The translations under genes and the position numbers were made by a program. A stretch of 40,945 bases of DNA. Origin: Solirubrobacter taibaiensis (lineage in GTDB: Bacteria; Actinomycetota; Thermoleophilia; Solirubrobacterales; Solirubrobacteraceae). Shown piece by piece: positions 32,092 through 40,225 of this stretch. The stretch covers positions 1-40,945 of the forward strand of contig JAPDDQ010000058.1 of the NCBI GenBank assembly GCA_027587225.1. Direction: 5' to 3'. The stretch's first letter is position 1. The number at the start of each line of letters is the position of its first letter. The notes under the pieces were generated by a model that saw only the letters and a list, made by a program, of their open reading frames with translations, searched no databases and was not told the DNA's origin.

Positions 32092-33533
32092 GAGCCCGCC
32101 TGCGCGAGCAGCCACAGCGCCAACATCGTGAACCCGACCATGATCCCCAGCATCCAGTATTGGGAGCGAACCGCCAACCGGGCCTGACCGTAGAGAACCA
32201 GCGCCCGGTCGTGCGCCAGCACCAGCGCGGCGACGTGGCCGGCGACCACCAGCGCGACCTGCAGGTACCAGGTCGCGTTCTGGCTCAGGACGCCGTAGTC
32301 GATCCCGGTGGAAGCCCAGCCGAAGACGTCCCAGCCCTGGCCGAACGGGTCGGAGGCCGTGTAGCGGATGGCCTGGCCCTCGATCACGAGGAACGAGAGG
32401 TAGTGGGCCGCGACGTAGACGGCGGCGATCGGGACCAGCGAGTGGATGAAGGCCCGCGCGAGCGTCGTGACGTCGGGGCTGCCCGGCACGGTGTGCGCTC
32501 CCGTCATGCCGAGCCGGTAGAAGCCGGCGACGAGCGCGACGGCCAGCAGCAGCCCGAGCGTGGCGACGCCGTGCACGCCGAGGAAGTCCAACCGCTCGGC
32601 CACCCAGCGCCAGGCGGCGCCCTGGCTGAGGCCGTCGTAGGTGACGGTCCCGATCATCACCGCGACGAACACGACGATCCCGCGCGGGCGCTCCATCGGC
32701 GGCAGGCCGCCGAGCAGCGGCCGGATTCCGACGGTGTGCCCGCGCTTCTCCAGCGGCGAGATCCGCGAGAGCAGGTTGAAGTAGACCGAGAAGCCCTCGC
32801 CGTGGCGGGTCCAGGCCTCGGTGCCGTAGATCGCCATGCCCACGAGGGTCACGACCGAGTACACGACCGTGGCGGTCGCGATCTGCGCCGGGTGCTGCGG
32901 CCACTCCGACACCAGCTCGATCCAGGTGAACGCGAACAGCGCGACCGACGCCGGCCACACGCCGAGCCGCTCGGGATAGGGGCGGACGCCCTTCAGCTTG
33001 AGGACGCGCCCGATCGCCCGCCACGGGTTCAGCGCGTGGAAGACGTCCCCGAAGATCACGCTGACGAACGCCATCCCGACCCAGAACGTGATGAACACGA
33101 AGATCACGGCGAAGTTCGAGAGCGAGTCGTCGGGGCCGAGATAGCCCGCGCCGATCGTGGTCGCGAGCGTCAGGACGCCCAGCGCGCCGCACAGGATCTC
33201 GACCGGCTTGGAGCCGAGGAGCGCGCCGCCCGGGAGCGGGCGCCACGCAGGCTGTTCCAGCCGCGGCTTGGCCCATAGGAGCCCGAGCGCCGCGAAGGAC
33301 ACGACCAGCACGACCCCGGCGGCGAGGAAGAACAGCGACTCCGGGATCGGCAGGTTCGCCCGCTGGACGAGGCCGTGGGCGTGCGCGCGCTCGGCGCCGA
33401 GCAGGAACGCTCCAGCGGTGCCGGCCCCGACCGCCCAGTGTCTGCCGCCGCGGGTCAGCGGCGGATCGCGAAGAAGACCTGGACGCCCTTGCTGCAGCGG
33501 AAGGTCATCGCGGAGCCCTTGAAGTCCTTGCAC
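32088..33533 (-). CDS. Ten-helix integral membrane protein (annotated in relatives as fenitrothion hydrolase-like)
   Basis: A polytopic membrane protein of about 456-481 residues. Hydrophobic segments include LFFLAAGVVLVVSFAALGLL, FAVIFVFITFWVGMAFVSVI, IATATVVYSVVTLVGMAIYG and VAVMIGTVTYDGL, about ten in all. A signal-like start (AVGAGTAGAFLLGAERAHAHG) precedes them. GTG 33533 would overlap the upstream gene by 79 bp and add 25 residues with no clear leader. CTG at 33458 is 4-bp coupled with the TGA of that gene and gives a cleaner leader, but CTG is a rare start. Conserved HALNPWRAIGR and LGLLLAVALVAGFYRL motifs recall the family called fenitrothion hydrolase, for which the enzymatic name is not trustworthy. 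Coupled to the lipoprotein by ATGA. Confidence 0.78.
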   Translation of the reverse strand: MQGLQGLRDDLPLQQGRPGLLRDPPLTRGGRHWAVGAGTAGAFLLGAERAHAHGLVQRANLPIPESLFFLAAGVVLVVSFAALGLLWAKPRLEQPAWRPLPGGALLGSKPVEILCGALGVLTLATTIGAGYLGPDDSLSNFAVIFVFITFWVGMAFVSVIFGDVFHALNPWRAIGRVLKLKGVRPYPERLGVWPASVALFAFTWIELVSEWPQHPAQIATATVVYSVVTLVGMAIYGTEAWTRHGEGFSVYFNLLSRISPLEKRGHTVGIRPLLGGLPPMERPRGIVVFVAVMIGTVTYDGLSQGAAWRWVAERLDFLGVHGVATLGLLLAVALVAGFYRLGMTGAHTVPGSPDVTTLARAFIHSLVPIAAVYVAAHYLSFLVIEGQAIRYTASDPFGQGWDVFGWASTGIDYGVLSQNATWYLQVALVVAGHVAALVLAHDRALVLYGQARLAVRSQYWMLGIMVGFTMLALWLLAQAGS

Positions 33534-33742
33534 TTGAAGCCCGCGGGCGTGCGCTTGGACGTCAGATAACTCTTCGCGCTCGACTTCGCCGAACTGCAGC
33601 GGATCTGGTCCGCCTTGACGATGTAGTTGCGCTTGGCCACGACGAGCGGCCCGCAGTTACGCGGCGGCACCGTGGCGGCCGCGGGAACGGCGATGGCGGC
33701 CCCTACCGCCAACGCCACAGAGAATGCAACAACCCTCACCAC
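33455..33742 (-). CDS. Small secreted cysteine protein of unknown function
   Basis: A 95-residue exported protein. GTG 33742 (or 33739) starts a signal peptide (RVVAFSVALAVGAAIAVPAA). The mature part has four Cys (CGPLVVAKRNY, DQIRCSSAKSSAKSYL, GFKCKDFKG, FRCSKG), suggesting two disulfides, and a Lys-rich middle. This pattern is familiar from small actinobacterial secreted proteins, but no named domain is claimed. It sits first in a minus-strand run with the membrane protein, lipoprotein and RTX protein, with stop/start overlap or near overlap, so an accessory role is likely. It is divergent from the SDR gene with a 32-bp gap. Confidence 0.72.
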   Translation of the reverse strand: MVRVVAFSVALAVGAAIAVPAAATVPPRNCGPLVVAKRNYIVKADQIRCSSAKSSAKSYLTSKRTPAGFKCKDFKGSAMTFRCSKGVQVFFAIRR

Positions 33743-33774
33743 CAGAAAGGTAGCGCTATAGAGTCGCTCTGGCG

Positions 33775-34590
33775 ATGCCGAACTTGCTGATCACGGGCTG
33801 CTCATCCGGAATCGGACACGCCACCGCCGCTCGGTTGGCCCGATCCGGGCGCTGGACGGTGTACGCGACGGCCCGCAAGCTCGAGACCCTTTCGGCGCTG
33901 GAGACGGCCGGGTGCCGCACCTTGGCGCTGGACGTGACCGACGAGGCGTCGATGACCGCCGCGGTGGCGGCCGTCGAAGGCGGCGTCGACGTGCTCATCA
34001 ACAACGCCGGCTACTCCCAGTCGGGCGCGCTCGAGACGCTGCCGATGGACGCGGTCCGCCGCCAGTTCGAGACCAACGTGTTCGGGGCGCTCCGGATGGC
34101 CCAGCTCGTGCTGCCCGGCATGCGGGAGAAGCGGGCGGGGACGATCGTCAACATCTCCTCGATGGGCGGCCGGCTCACGTTCCCCGGCGGCGGCGCCTAC
34201 CACGCCACCAAGTACGCCATCGAGGCGATGAGCGACGCCCTACGGATGGAGGTCGCCCGCTTCGGCGTGGACGTGATCTGCGTCGAGCCAGGACTGATCC
34301 GGACGGAGTTCTCGGCCACCGCGGTCGGCGGCGTGGTCGCTGACGACGGGCCGTACGCGGAGTTCAACGCGGCGGTCGCGCGCTCTACGGACGAGGTCTA
34401 CCGCGGACCGCTCGCGCGGCTCGGGGGTGACGCGGATTCGGTCGCGGTCGCGATCGAGAAGGCGTTGTCGAAGGACCGCGCGCCGTCGCGGGTCCCGGTG
34501 ACGCCGTCCGCGCGGATCATGATGGGCCTGCGGCGCGTGTTGCCGGACCGCGCGTGGGATCGCGTGGTCGGGCGCTCCTTCGGGCTCTAG
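33775..34590 (+). CDS. Short-chain dehydrogenase/reductase (classical SDR)
   Basis: A 271-residue NAD(P)-dependent oxidoreductase, cytosolic. ATG 33775 begins MPNLLITGCSSGIGHATAAR, the TGxxxGxG cofactor motif. NNAGYSQSG follows at about 76, then the catalytic Ser129, Tyr142 and Lys146 (NISSMGG ... AYHATK), and the substrate-loop motif PGLIRTEF. Arg-rich basic residues after the first strand (TARK) hint at NADPH preference. The substrate is unknown. Stop TAG at 34588 shares the CTAG palindrome with the stop of the convergent gene. It stands alone on the plus strand. Confidence 0.92.
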   Translation: MPNLLITGCSSGIGHATAARLARSGRWTVYATARKLETLSALETAGCRTLALDVTDEASMTAAVAAVEGGVDVLINNAGYSQSGALETLPMDAVRRQFETNVFGALRMAQLVLPGMREKRAGTIVNISSMGGRLTFPGGGAYHATKYAIEAMSDALRMEVARFGVDVICVEPGLIRTEFSATAVGGVVADDGPYAEFNAAVARSTDEVYRGPLARLGGDADSVAVAIEKALSKDRAPSRVPVTPSARIMMGLRRVLPDRAWDRVVGRSFGL

Positions 34591-35732
34591 CGCTTGAGTT
34601 CTGCGACCGCGGCGAGGAGCCGCTCGGTGTCCGAGGCGTCGTTGTAGTGCAGGAACCCGGCCCGGATGCCGCCGTGCGGGGCGAGGCCGAGCACGCGCTC
34701 GAGCTCCCAGGCGTAGTAGTTGCCGTTCCACACGGCGATCTCACGCTCAGCTAGAGCCTTAGCCACGGCGTCGGGGTGGATGCCCTCGACGGTGAACATC
34801 AAGGTGGGGGCGCGGTCGCCGGCGTCGCCGTAGAGCGTCACGTGGTCCATCGCGCGCAGGCCCTCGAGCGCCTGGCCCATCAGGCCCTCCTCGTGCGCGC
34901 GCACGGCATCGAAGTCCAGCTCGAGCATGTACTCGGCCGCGGCGCGGACGCCGGCGAGCGACTCGAAGGGCAGCGTCCCGAGCTCCCAGCGGTCCGGCGC
35001 CTCTTCCGGGGCGGGCTTGAGCTTGTCCGGGTGGAACTCGCTCAGCAGGTCCGGGCTGGCGCACAGGACGGAGACGTGCGGGCCGAACCACTTGTAGGCC
35101 GAGCAGGCGAGGACGTCGGCGCCGAGCGTCGCGAGGTCGTAACGGCGGTGTGGCGTGGCGTGGACGGCGTCGATGTACACGCGCGCGCCGACGCCGTGGG
35201 CGGCCTTGACGATCCCGTCGAGGTCCGGCACGGTGCCGACGGCGTTGGAGGCGGCGGTGACGGCGACCCATTTGGTGCGTTCACTCAGCACGGCCTCGAC
35301 GGCGGACGCCGGCAGCTCGAGCGTGCCCTCGGTGGGCTCGGCGAACTTGACCGTCACGCCGGCCCGCTCGGCCGCGATCACCCACGGGCGCACGTTGGAG
35401 TCGTGGTCCAGGCGGGTGCAGACGATCTCGTCGCCCGGGCCGAGCTCGCGCACGACGGTGGCCGCGAAGCGCATCGTCGTGGCCGTGAAGCTGGGGCCGA
35501 AGAAGATGCCCTCGGGCTCGCCACCGAGCAGCGTGGCGCAGGCGGAGCGGGTGCTCGCGACGAGCTCGTCGGTCTCGTGCGCGGCTTTGAACGCGCCGCC
35601 GTGGTTGGCCATCGCGCCCGAGCGCATGAAGTCGGCCATGGCCTCGATCACGCTGTCGAGCACCTGGCTGCCGGCGGCACCGTCAAGTCGCGCCCACCCG
35701 TCTTTCAGGCCGGAGAAACGGTCGCGGTTCAT
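34587..35732 (-). CDS. Cysteine desulfurase-like aminotransferase class V
   Basis: A 381-residue PLP enzyme. The ATG at 35732 overlaps the Nudix stop by ATGA, coupling the two. The PLP lysine is in CSAYKWFGPH, preceded by GARVYIDAVHATPH (Asp that contacts the pyridine N). IGPS-type substrate loops are replaced by FGPSFTATTMRFAA. It has no obvious IscS/SufS cysteine loop, so it belongs to the cysteine-desulfurase-like group (VC1184-type) rather than to a genuine sulfur donor for Fe-S clusters. Substrate unknown. The convergent SDR shares a stop palindrome (CTAG). Confidence 0.87.
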   Translation of the reverse strand: MNRDRFSGLKDGWARLDGAAGSQVLDSVIEAMADFMRSGAMANHGGAFKAAHETDELVASTRSACATLLGGEPEGIFFGPSFTATTMRFAATVVRELGPGDEIVCTRLDHDSNVRPWVIAAERAGVTVKFAEPTEGTLELPASAVEAVLSERTKWVAVTAASNAVGTVPDLDGIVKAAHGVGARVYIDAVHATPHRRYDLATLGADVLACSAYKWFGPHVSVLCASPDLLSEFHPDKLKPAPEEAPDRWELGTLPFESLAGVRAAAEYMLELDFDAVRAHEEGLMGQALEGLRAMDHVTLYGDAGDRAPTLMFTVEGIHPDAVAKALAEREIAVWNGNYYAWELERVLGLAPHGGIRAGFLHYNDASDTERLLAAVAELKR

Positions 35733-36124
35733 GAGTCGGCGATCCTTTCGGCCAGTTCGACGTCGTGCTCGTAGGTCAGGAGCTGTGCGGCGTTGGCGGG
35801 CTGCATCCAGCGCAGCTCGTCGACTTCCTCATTGGGGTCGAAGTCGCCGTCCTCGACCTCCATCAACCAGTAGCGGACGGCTTTGGAGCGGCCCTTGCGG
35901 TCGTCGTAGAACACGGGCGGGAGCTCCTCGCCGAGCGTGCAGCGCAGCCCGGTCTCCTCCCACACTTCACGCAGGGCGGCTTCTTCCCACGTCTCACCCG
36001 GGTCCAGCTTGCCCTTGGGCAACGACCAGTCGTCGTAGCGGGGACGATGCACGACGGCGATCAGCCCGTCTTCGTTGCGGACCACCCCGCCCGCAGCCTT
36101 GACCTCTGCCTCTTCCGGCTCCAT
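35729..36124 (-). CDS. Nudix hydrolase
   Basis: A 131-residue hydrolase of nucleoside diphosphates linked to another moiety. The complete Nudix box is visible as GKLDPGETWEEAALREVWEE, followed by TGL (pattern Gx5Ex7REUxEExGU). ATG 36124 starts MEPEEAEVKAAGGVVRN, with no signal peptide. Tight overlap (ATGA) with the aminotransferase suggests a linked housekeeping role such as sanitising or recycling a nucleotide-linked metabolite; that is inference. It is divergent from the M36 protease, with a 64-bp gap. Confidence 0.93.
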   Translation of the reverse strand: MEPEEAEVKAAGGVVRNEDGLIAVVHRPRYDDWSLPKGKLDPGETWEEAALREVWEETGLRCTLGEELPPVFYDDRKGRSKAVRYWLMEVEDGDFDPNEEVDELRWMQPANAAQLLTYEHDVELAERIADS

Positions 36125-36188
36125 GGCGCGCCATCCTGGCAGAACGCTGGCCGGATGTCGGGGTCGTGTTCTCAGGCTTCGCGGCTAG

Positions 36189-39100
36189 ATTCGCCGCATA
36201 CGTCGCGGACGAGTCATCGCGTGCACGCTGCTGGCGGCCCTATCGGCCCCTGCGTTCGCGCGCGCGGACACGCGCGTAGAGCTCGATCCCGCGACCGACA
36301 CGGTGCGGGTGGCCGGGAACCTTGACGGCACGCTGACCGGCCCGGCGTCCGGCGCGGCCGCGCCGATCGGCCTGCGGTACGTGCGCGCGCACCGGGCGCG
36401 GCTGGGCCTGACCGCCGCCGATCTCGACACGCTCGCCGAGCCCACCGTGAGGTCCGTAGGCGGTGTCCGCCAGGTGCGCTGGCGCCAGGAGGTCGACGGG
36501 ATCGCGGTCGCCGACGCCGAGCTGCGCGTGAACGTCGACGCCGACGGCCGCGTGATCAACGTGCTCGGCTCGCCCTCGTCCTCGCTGCCGCAGGACACGA
36601 CCCCGCTGCTGGCCAAGCCCGATCCGGACGCCGAGCTGACGATCTACGCCGACCAGCTCGCGTACCGCTACCGCGACGAGGCCGCCCCCGACGAGATCTA
36701 CGACACGATCACCGACGCCGACACCGGCAAGGTGCTCAAGCGCACGAACCTCGTCAAGTCCGTCTTTGGGCGGGTGTGGGAGAACCACCCAACGCTGCTC
36801 GAGGCCCCGCTGACGGTGTCGCTCGACCCGTGGCTGACGGAGTCGACGCGCCTCGAAGGCCCGTATGTGCACGCCTACGTGGACGTCAACGGCAACAACG
36901 CCGTGACGAACGTGACGCCGGGCGAGTATCCGTTCGTCGACTTCAACGCGACCGGCATCGGGTGCACGAACGCGAAGCCGTGCTCGTGGAGCGGGTCGAA
37001 CACCACGCGCGTGACGAACCGCAGCCAGAACGCGGTTCAGGCCTTCTTCCTCGCGAACCGCTTCCGCGACCATCTCGCCGCCGCGCCGATCAACTTCGAC
37101 GGCTTCTCCGGCCAGGACAAGATCCGGCTCGAGACCAACAACGGCAACGCGTCCAGCAACAACGCGAACATGTACACGCCGCCCGAGGGTGAGCAGCCGC
37201 GGATGCAGATGTACTTCTGGTCGGGGTTGGGCGCGTACCGCAGCGTCAACAGCGGTGACGACGCGTCGATCCTGTTCCACGAGTACACGCACGGGCTCTC
37301 CGGCCGGCTCGTGGTCGACGCGGACGGCGTGCAGGCGCTGGGGTCGTGGCAGGCGGGCGCGATGGGGGAGGGCTGGAGCGACTTCTACGCCAAGGACTAC
37401 CTCGTCTCCCGCGGCTACGAGACCGACACGGCCACGGCCGGCGAGATCGACATGGGCGCCTACATGGATTCTGCGGCGCACTCGACCCGCAACGCCGGGC
37501 TCGACTGCCCGGTCGGCTCCTCGTGCCCCGGCGGTGGCTACACCTACGGCGACTTCGCCGCCGGCGGGCCCGAGTTCCATGCCGACGGCGAGATCTGGGC
37601 GCAGACGCTGTGGGACCTGCGGACCGCGATGGCCGCTCCGAACGACACACTCGCGATCGTCACGCAGGCGATGCGGCTCTCGCCGCCCGAGCCGTCGTTC
37701 CTGGACATGCGCAACGCGATCCTCCAGGCCGACACGGCGCTGTTCAGCAGCGCGCACCACGCCACGATCTGGTCGGTGTTCGCGGAGCGCGGCATGGGCT
37801 GGGACGCGACCACGGTCGACGGTGCGGACACGCACCCGGTCGAGGGCACGGCGCTGCCGCCCGCGGGCGGTCCGGTCGGCACGCTCACCGGCGCGATCAC
37901 CAGCGGGGGCACGCCGATCGTGGGCGCCACCGTGAGCATCGGCGCGCGGACCGCCACGACGGACGCCAACGGGGCCTACACGCTTGCGAACCTGCCGGCG
38001 CAGACCTACGCGCACGCGGTGGTCATGGCCCCGGGCTACGAGCGCTTGCTGCTCGACAACGTGGCGGTCCCCGGCGCGGCCGACGCGCAGCTGCGCCGCA
38101 ACTGGGCCTCAGTGCGCGGCGGCGCGACCGCGACCTCGACCGCCGGCAACGAGAACGCGCCGATCGGCTGCGGCCCCAAGCAGGCCGTCGACGGTCTCCA
38201 GAGCAGCACGTGGTCGACGCAGCAGGGGGCGGACAAGCCTCTGGTGATCGCGCTCCCGGGCGCGATCGACATCACCGGCCTCGCCATCGACCCGAGCGCG
38301 GGCTGCGGGGACGGCGTCGGAGCGTCGATGGCGGACTACACCGTGGAGGTCGCCGCGAACGCGGCCGGGCCGTGGACGCCGATCGCCACGGGCACGTTCA
38401 CGGCCGCACACCGCGGCAAGCTCAATGCGGTCGCGGCGACGGCGAGCGACGCGACGTACGTCCGGCTCACGCCGATGACGACCCAGACCGCCGGCGCGTC
38501 GTACATCGATGTGAGCGAGTTCTCCGTCTACGGCGTCAGCCACGTGCCCGCGCCCGTGACCACGGTCTCAGGGCCGTCGGGCATCGAGTCCGACCCGACG
38601 CCGACCTTCACGTTCAGCTCCGACCAGCCGGGCGGCACGTTCCGCTGCCGGCTCGTCGGCGAGCCGTTCACCACCTGCACTTCGCCCCACACGACCGCGT
38701 CGCTCACCAACGGGCAGACGTACACGTTCGAGGTCTACGCCGTGAACGGGTACGGCACCGCCGACGCGACGCCGGCGAGCCGCACGTTCACGATCAACTC
38801 CGAGCTCCCGACGACCACGCTGGGCACCAAGCCGGCGGCGATCACGGAGGCCGCGACGGTGACTTTCGCGTTCACCGGCAACGGCAGCTCGTTCGAGTGC
38901 AGCCGGGATGGTGCCGACTTCGTGGCCTGCACGTCGCCGGAGAACTGGGCGGCCGAGGAAGGGACGCACACGTTCGCCGTGCGTGCGCGCAACTCGCTCG
39001 GACCCGATCCCTCGCCCGAGACGCACACCTTCACGGTCGACCGCACTGCGCCGGTCACGACGATCACCGGCGCGACCGCCGACGCGGACGCCGCGACGTT

Positions 39101-40139
39101 CGTCTTCGGCTCCACGGACCTGACGACCGTGACGCACGTCTGCACGTTCCGCGGGCAGACCGCGCCGTGCACGTCACCGAAGACGTACAGCGGCCTGCCG
39201 GACGGCGACTTCCCGTTCACGGTCGTGGCCACGGACGCACTCGGCCACGCGACGACGCGACAGACGACGGTCCGCGTGGGGCCCGCGCCCTTCGAAACCC
39301 AGCTGACGGCGGTCCCGGACGCGCTGCTCAACCGGGCGGAGGCGGAGTTCGCCTTCACGTCCCCGGCGGCCGGAGCGACGTTCCAGTGCTCGCTCGACTC
39401 CGCGCCGTTCACCGCGTGCGCGAGCCCGCTGCGGCTCACGGGCCTCGCCGACGGGGCGCACGCGCTGGCGGTCCGCGCCGTCGGGCCAGGAGCGCGTGTG
39501 GACGCGACGCCGGCGCGCGCCACGTTCACCGTCGACACGACGGCGCCGGAGACGATCATCTCGTGGGCGCCGCCGCCGATCCTGACCACGCGCGACTTCG
39601 CGGTCGCGTTCATGGCGAGTGAGGCGGCGACGTTCGTGTGCTCGGTGGACGGGGCCGCGGGTGCGCCGTGCGCGAGTCCATTGCAGCTCACCGGGCTCAG
39701 CGAAGGTGCGCACAGCGTGGCCGTGACCGCGACCGACGCGGCGGGCAACGTGGACCCGACTCCCGCCCGCAGCGACTTCACCGTGATCGTCCCCGCGCTC
39801 CCGCCGGCGCCGAGGCCGACGGCGACCCCGGCGCCGAAGCACGCGCTCACATCCGCGACGGTGGCCAAGACGGCTTCGCTCAAGACGCTCCGCAAGACCG
39901 GGAAACTGAAGATCACGCTGCGCTCGGCGTCAGGGGCGAAGGTGACCGTCCAGGCGAAGGTCGGGTCGCGGGTGATCGGCACCGCGACGCGGACGCGCAG
40001 CGGCGCGTTCCAGCTGACGCTCAGTAAATCCCGACTGCGCGCCGCGAAGGTCGGGAACAGCGTGGTTGTGCGTCTGCAGGCCTCGGGCAATGGGTTGAAG
40101 GCCGTGACCCAGACGCTCAAAGTGCGCCTGCGAGCCTGA
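36189..40139 (+). CDS. Secreted M36 (fungalysin-type) metalloprotease with discoidin and repeat domains
   Basis: A 1316-residue exported zinc protease. The frame opens just after TAG (36186) and its first codons, ATT CGC CGC, begin a textbook signal peptide (RRIRRGRVIACTLLAALSA then PAFA). The first canonical start, GTG 36303, would delete it, so an ATT start is favoured. Order: signal, FTP-type propeptide (about 71-135), M36 catalytic domain with HEYTHGLSG (His364, Glu365, His368) and third ligand in GEGWSDF (Glu394), a carboxypeptidase-regulatory-like domain (about 566-640), a discoidin (F5/8C) domain (about 641-782), five repeats of about 80 residues each with a paired Cys (FxC...C.SP type, about 790-1200), then a C-terminal beta-sandwich (1220-1316). 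Likely a matrix-degrading enzyme. Confidence 0.88.
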   Translation: MRRIRRGRVIACTLLAALSAPAFARADTRVELDPATDTVRVAGNLDGTLTGPASGAAAPIGLRYVRAHRARLGLTAADLDTLAEPTVRSVGGVRQVRWRQEVDGIAVADAELRVNVDADGRVINVLGSPSSSLPQDTTPLLAKPDPDAELTIYADQLAYRYRDEAAPDEIYDTITDADTGKVLKRTNLVKSVFGRVWENHPTLLEAPLTVSLDPWLTESTRLEGPYVHAYVDVNGNNAVTNVTPGEYPFVDFNATGIGCTNAKPCSWSGSNTTRVTNRSQNAVQAFFLANRFRDHLAAAPINFDGFSGQDKIRLETNNGNASSNNANMYTPPEGEQPRMQMYFWSGLGAYRSVNSGDDASILFHEYTHGLSGRLVVDADGVQALGSWQAGAMGEGWSDFYAKDYLVSRGYETDTATAGEIDMGAYMDSAAHSTRNAGLDCPVGSSCPGGGYTYGDFAAGGPEFHADGEIWAQTLWDLRTAMAAPNDTLAIVTQAMRLSPPEPSFLDMRNAILQADTALFSSAHHATIWSVFAERGMGWDATTVDGADTHPVEGTALPPAGGPVGTLTGAITSGGTPIVGATVSIGARTATTDANGAYTLANLPAQTYAHAVVMAPGYERLLLDNVAVPGAADAQLRRNWASVRGGATATSTAGNENAPIGCGPKQAVDGLQSSTWSTQQGADKPLVIALPGAIDITGLAIDPSAGCGDGVGASMADYTVEVAANAAGPWTPIATGTFTAAHRGKLNAVAATASDATYVRLTPMTTQTAGASYIDVSEFSVYGVSHVPAPVTTVSGPSGIESDPTPTFTFSSDQPGGTFRCRLVGEPFTTCTSPHTTASLTNGQTYTFEVYAVNGYGTADATPASRTFTINSELPTTTLGTKPAAITEAATVTFAFTGNGSSFECSRDGADFVACTSPENWAAEEGTHTFAVRARNSLGPDPSPETHTFTVDRTAPVTTITGATADADAATFVFGSTDLTTVTHVCTFRGQTAPCTSPKTYSGLPDGDFPFTVVATDALGHATTRQTTVRVGPAPFETQLTAVPDALLNRAEAEFAFTSPAAGATFQCSLDSAPFTACASPLRLTGLADGAHALAVRAVGPGARVDATPARATFTVDTTAPETIISWAPPPILTTRDFAVAFMASEAATFVCSVDGAAGAPCASPLQLTGLSEGAHSVAVTATDAAGNVDPTPARSDFTVIVPALPPAPRPTATPAPKHALTSATVAKTASLKTLRKTGKLKITLRSASGAKVTVQAKVGSRVIGTATRTRSGAFQLTLSKSRLRAAKVGNSVVVRLQASGNGLKAVTQTLKVRLRA

Positions 40140-40225
40140 GGGTCAGCGCGCGGACCACGGGCGCCTGCCCGTTGGTCCAGCGAACACATCGGACGTGCGT
40201 CCAGAACGCCGAAAAAGTCCCACCG

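Noticed and set aside
36303..36305. GTG 36303 as the start of the M36 protease
   Set aside because: It would remove a clear in-frame signal peptide that begins at the first codon after the stop.
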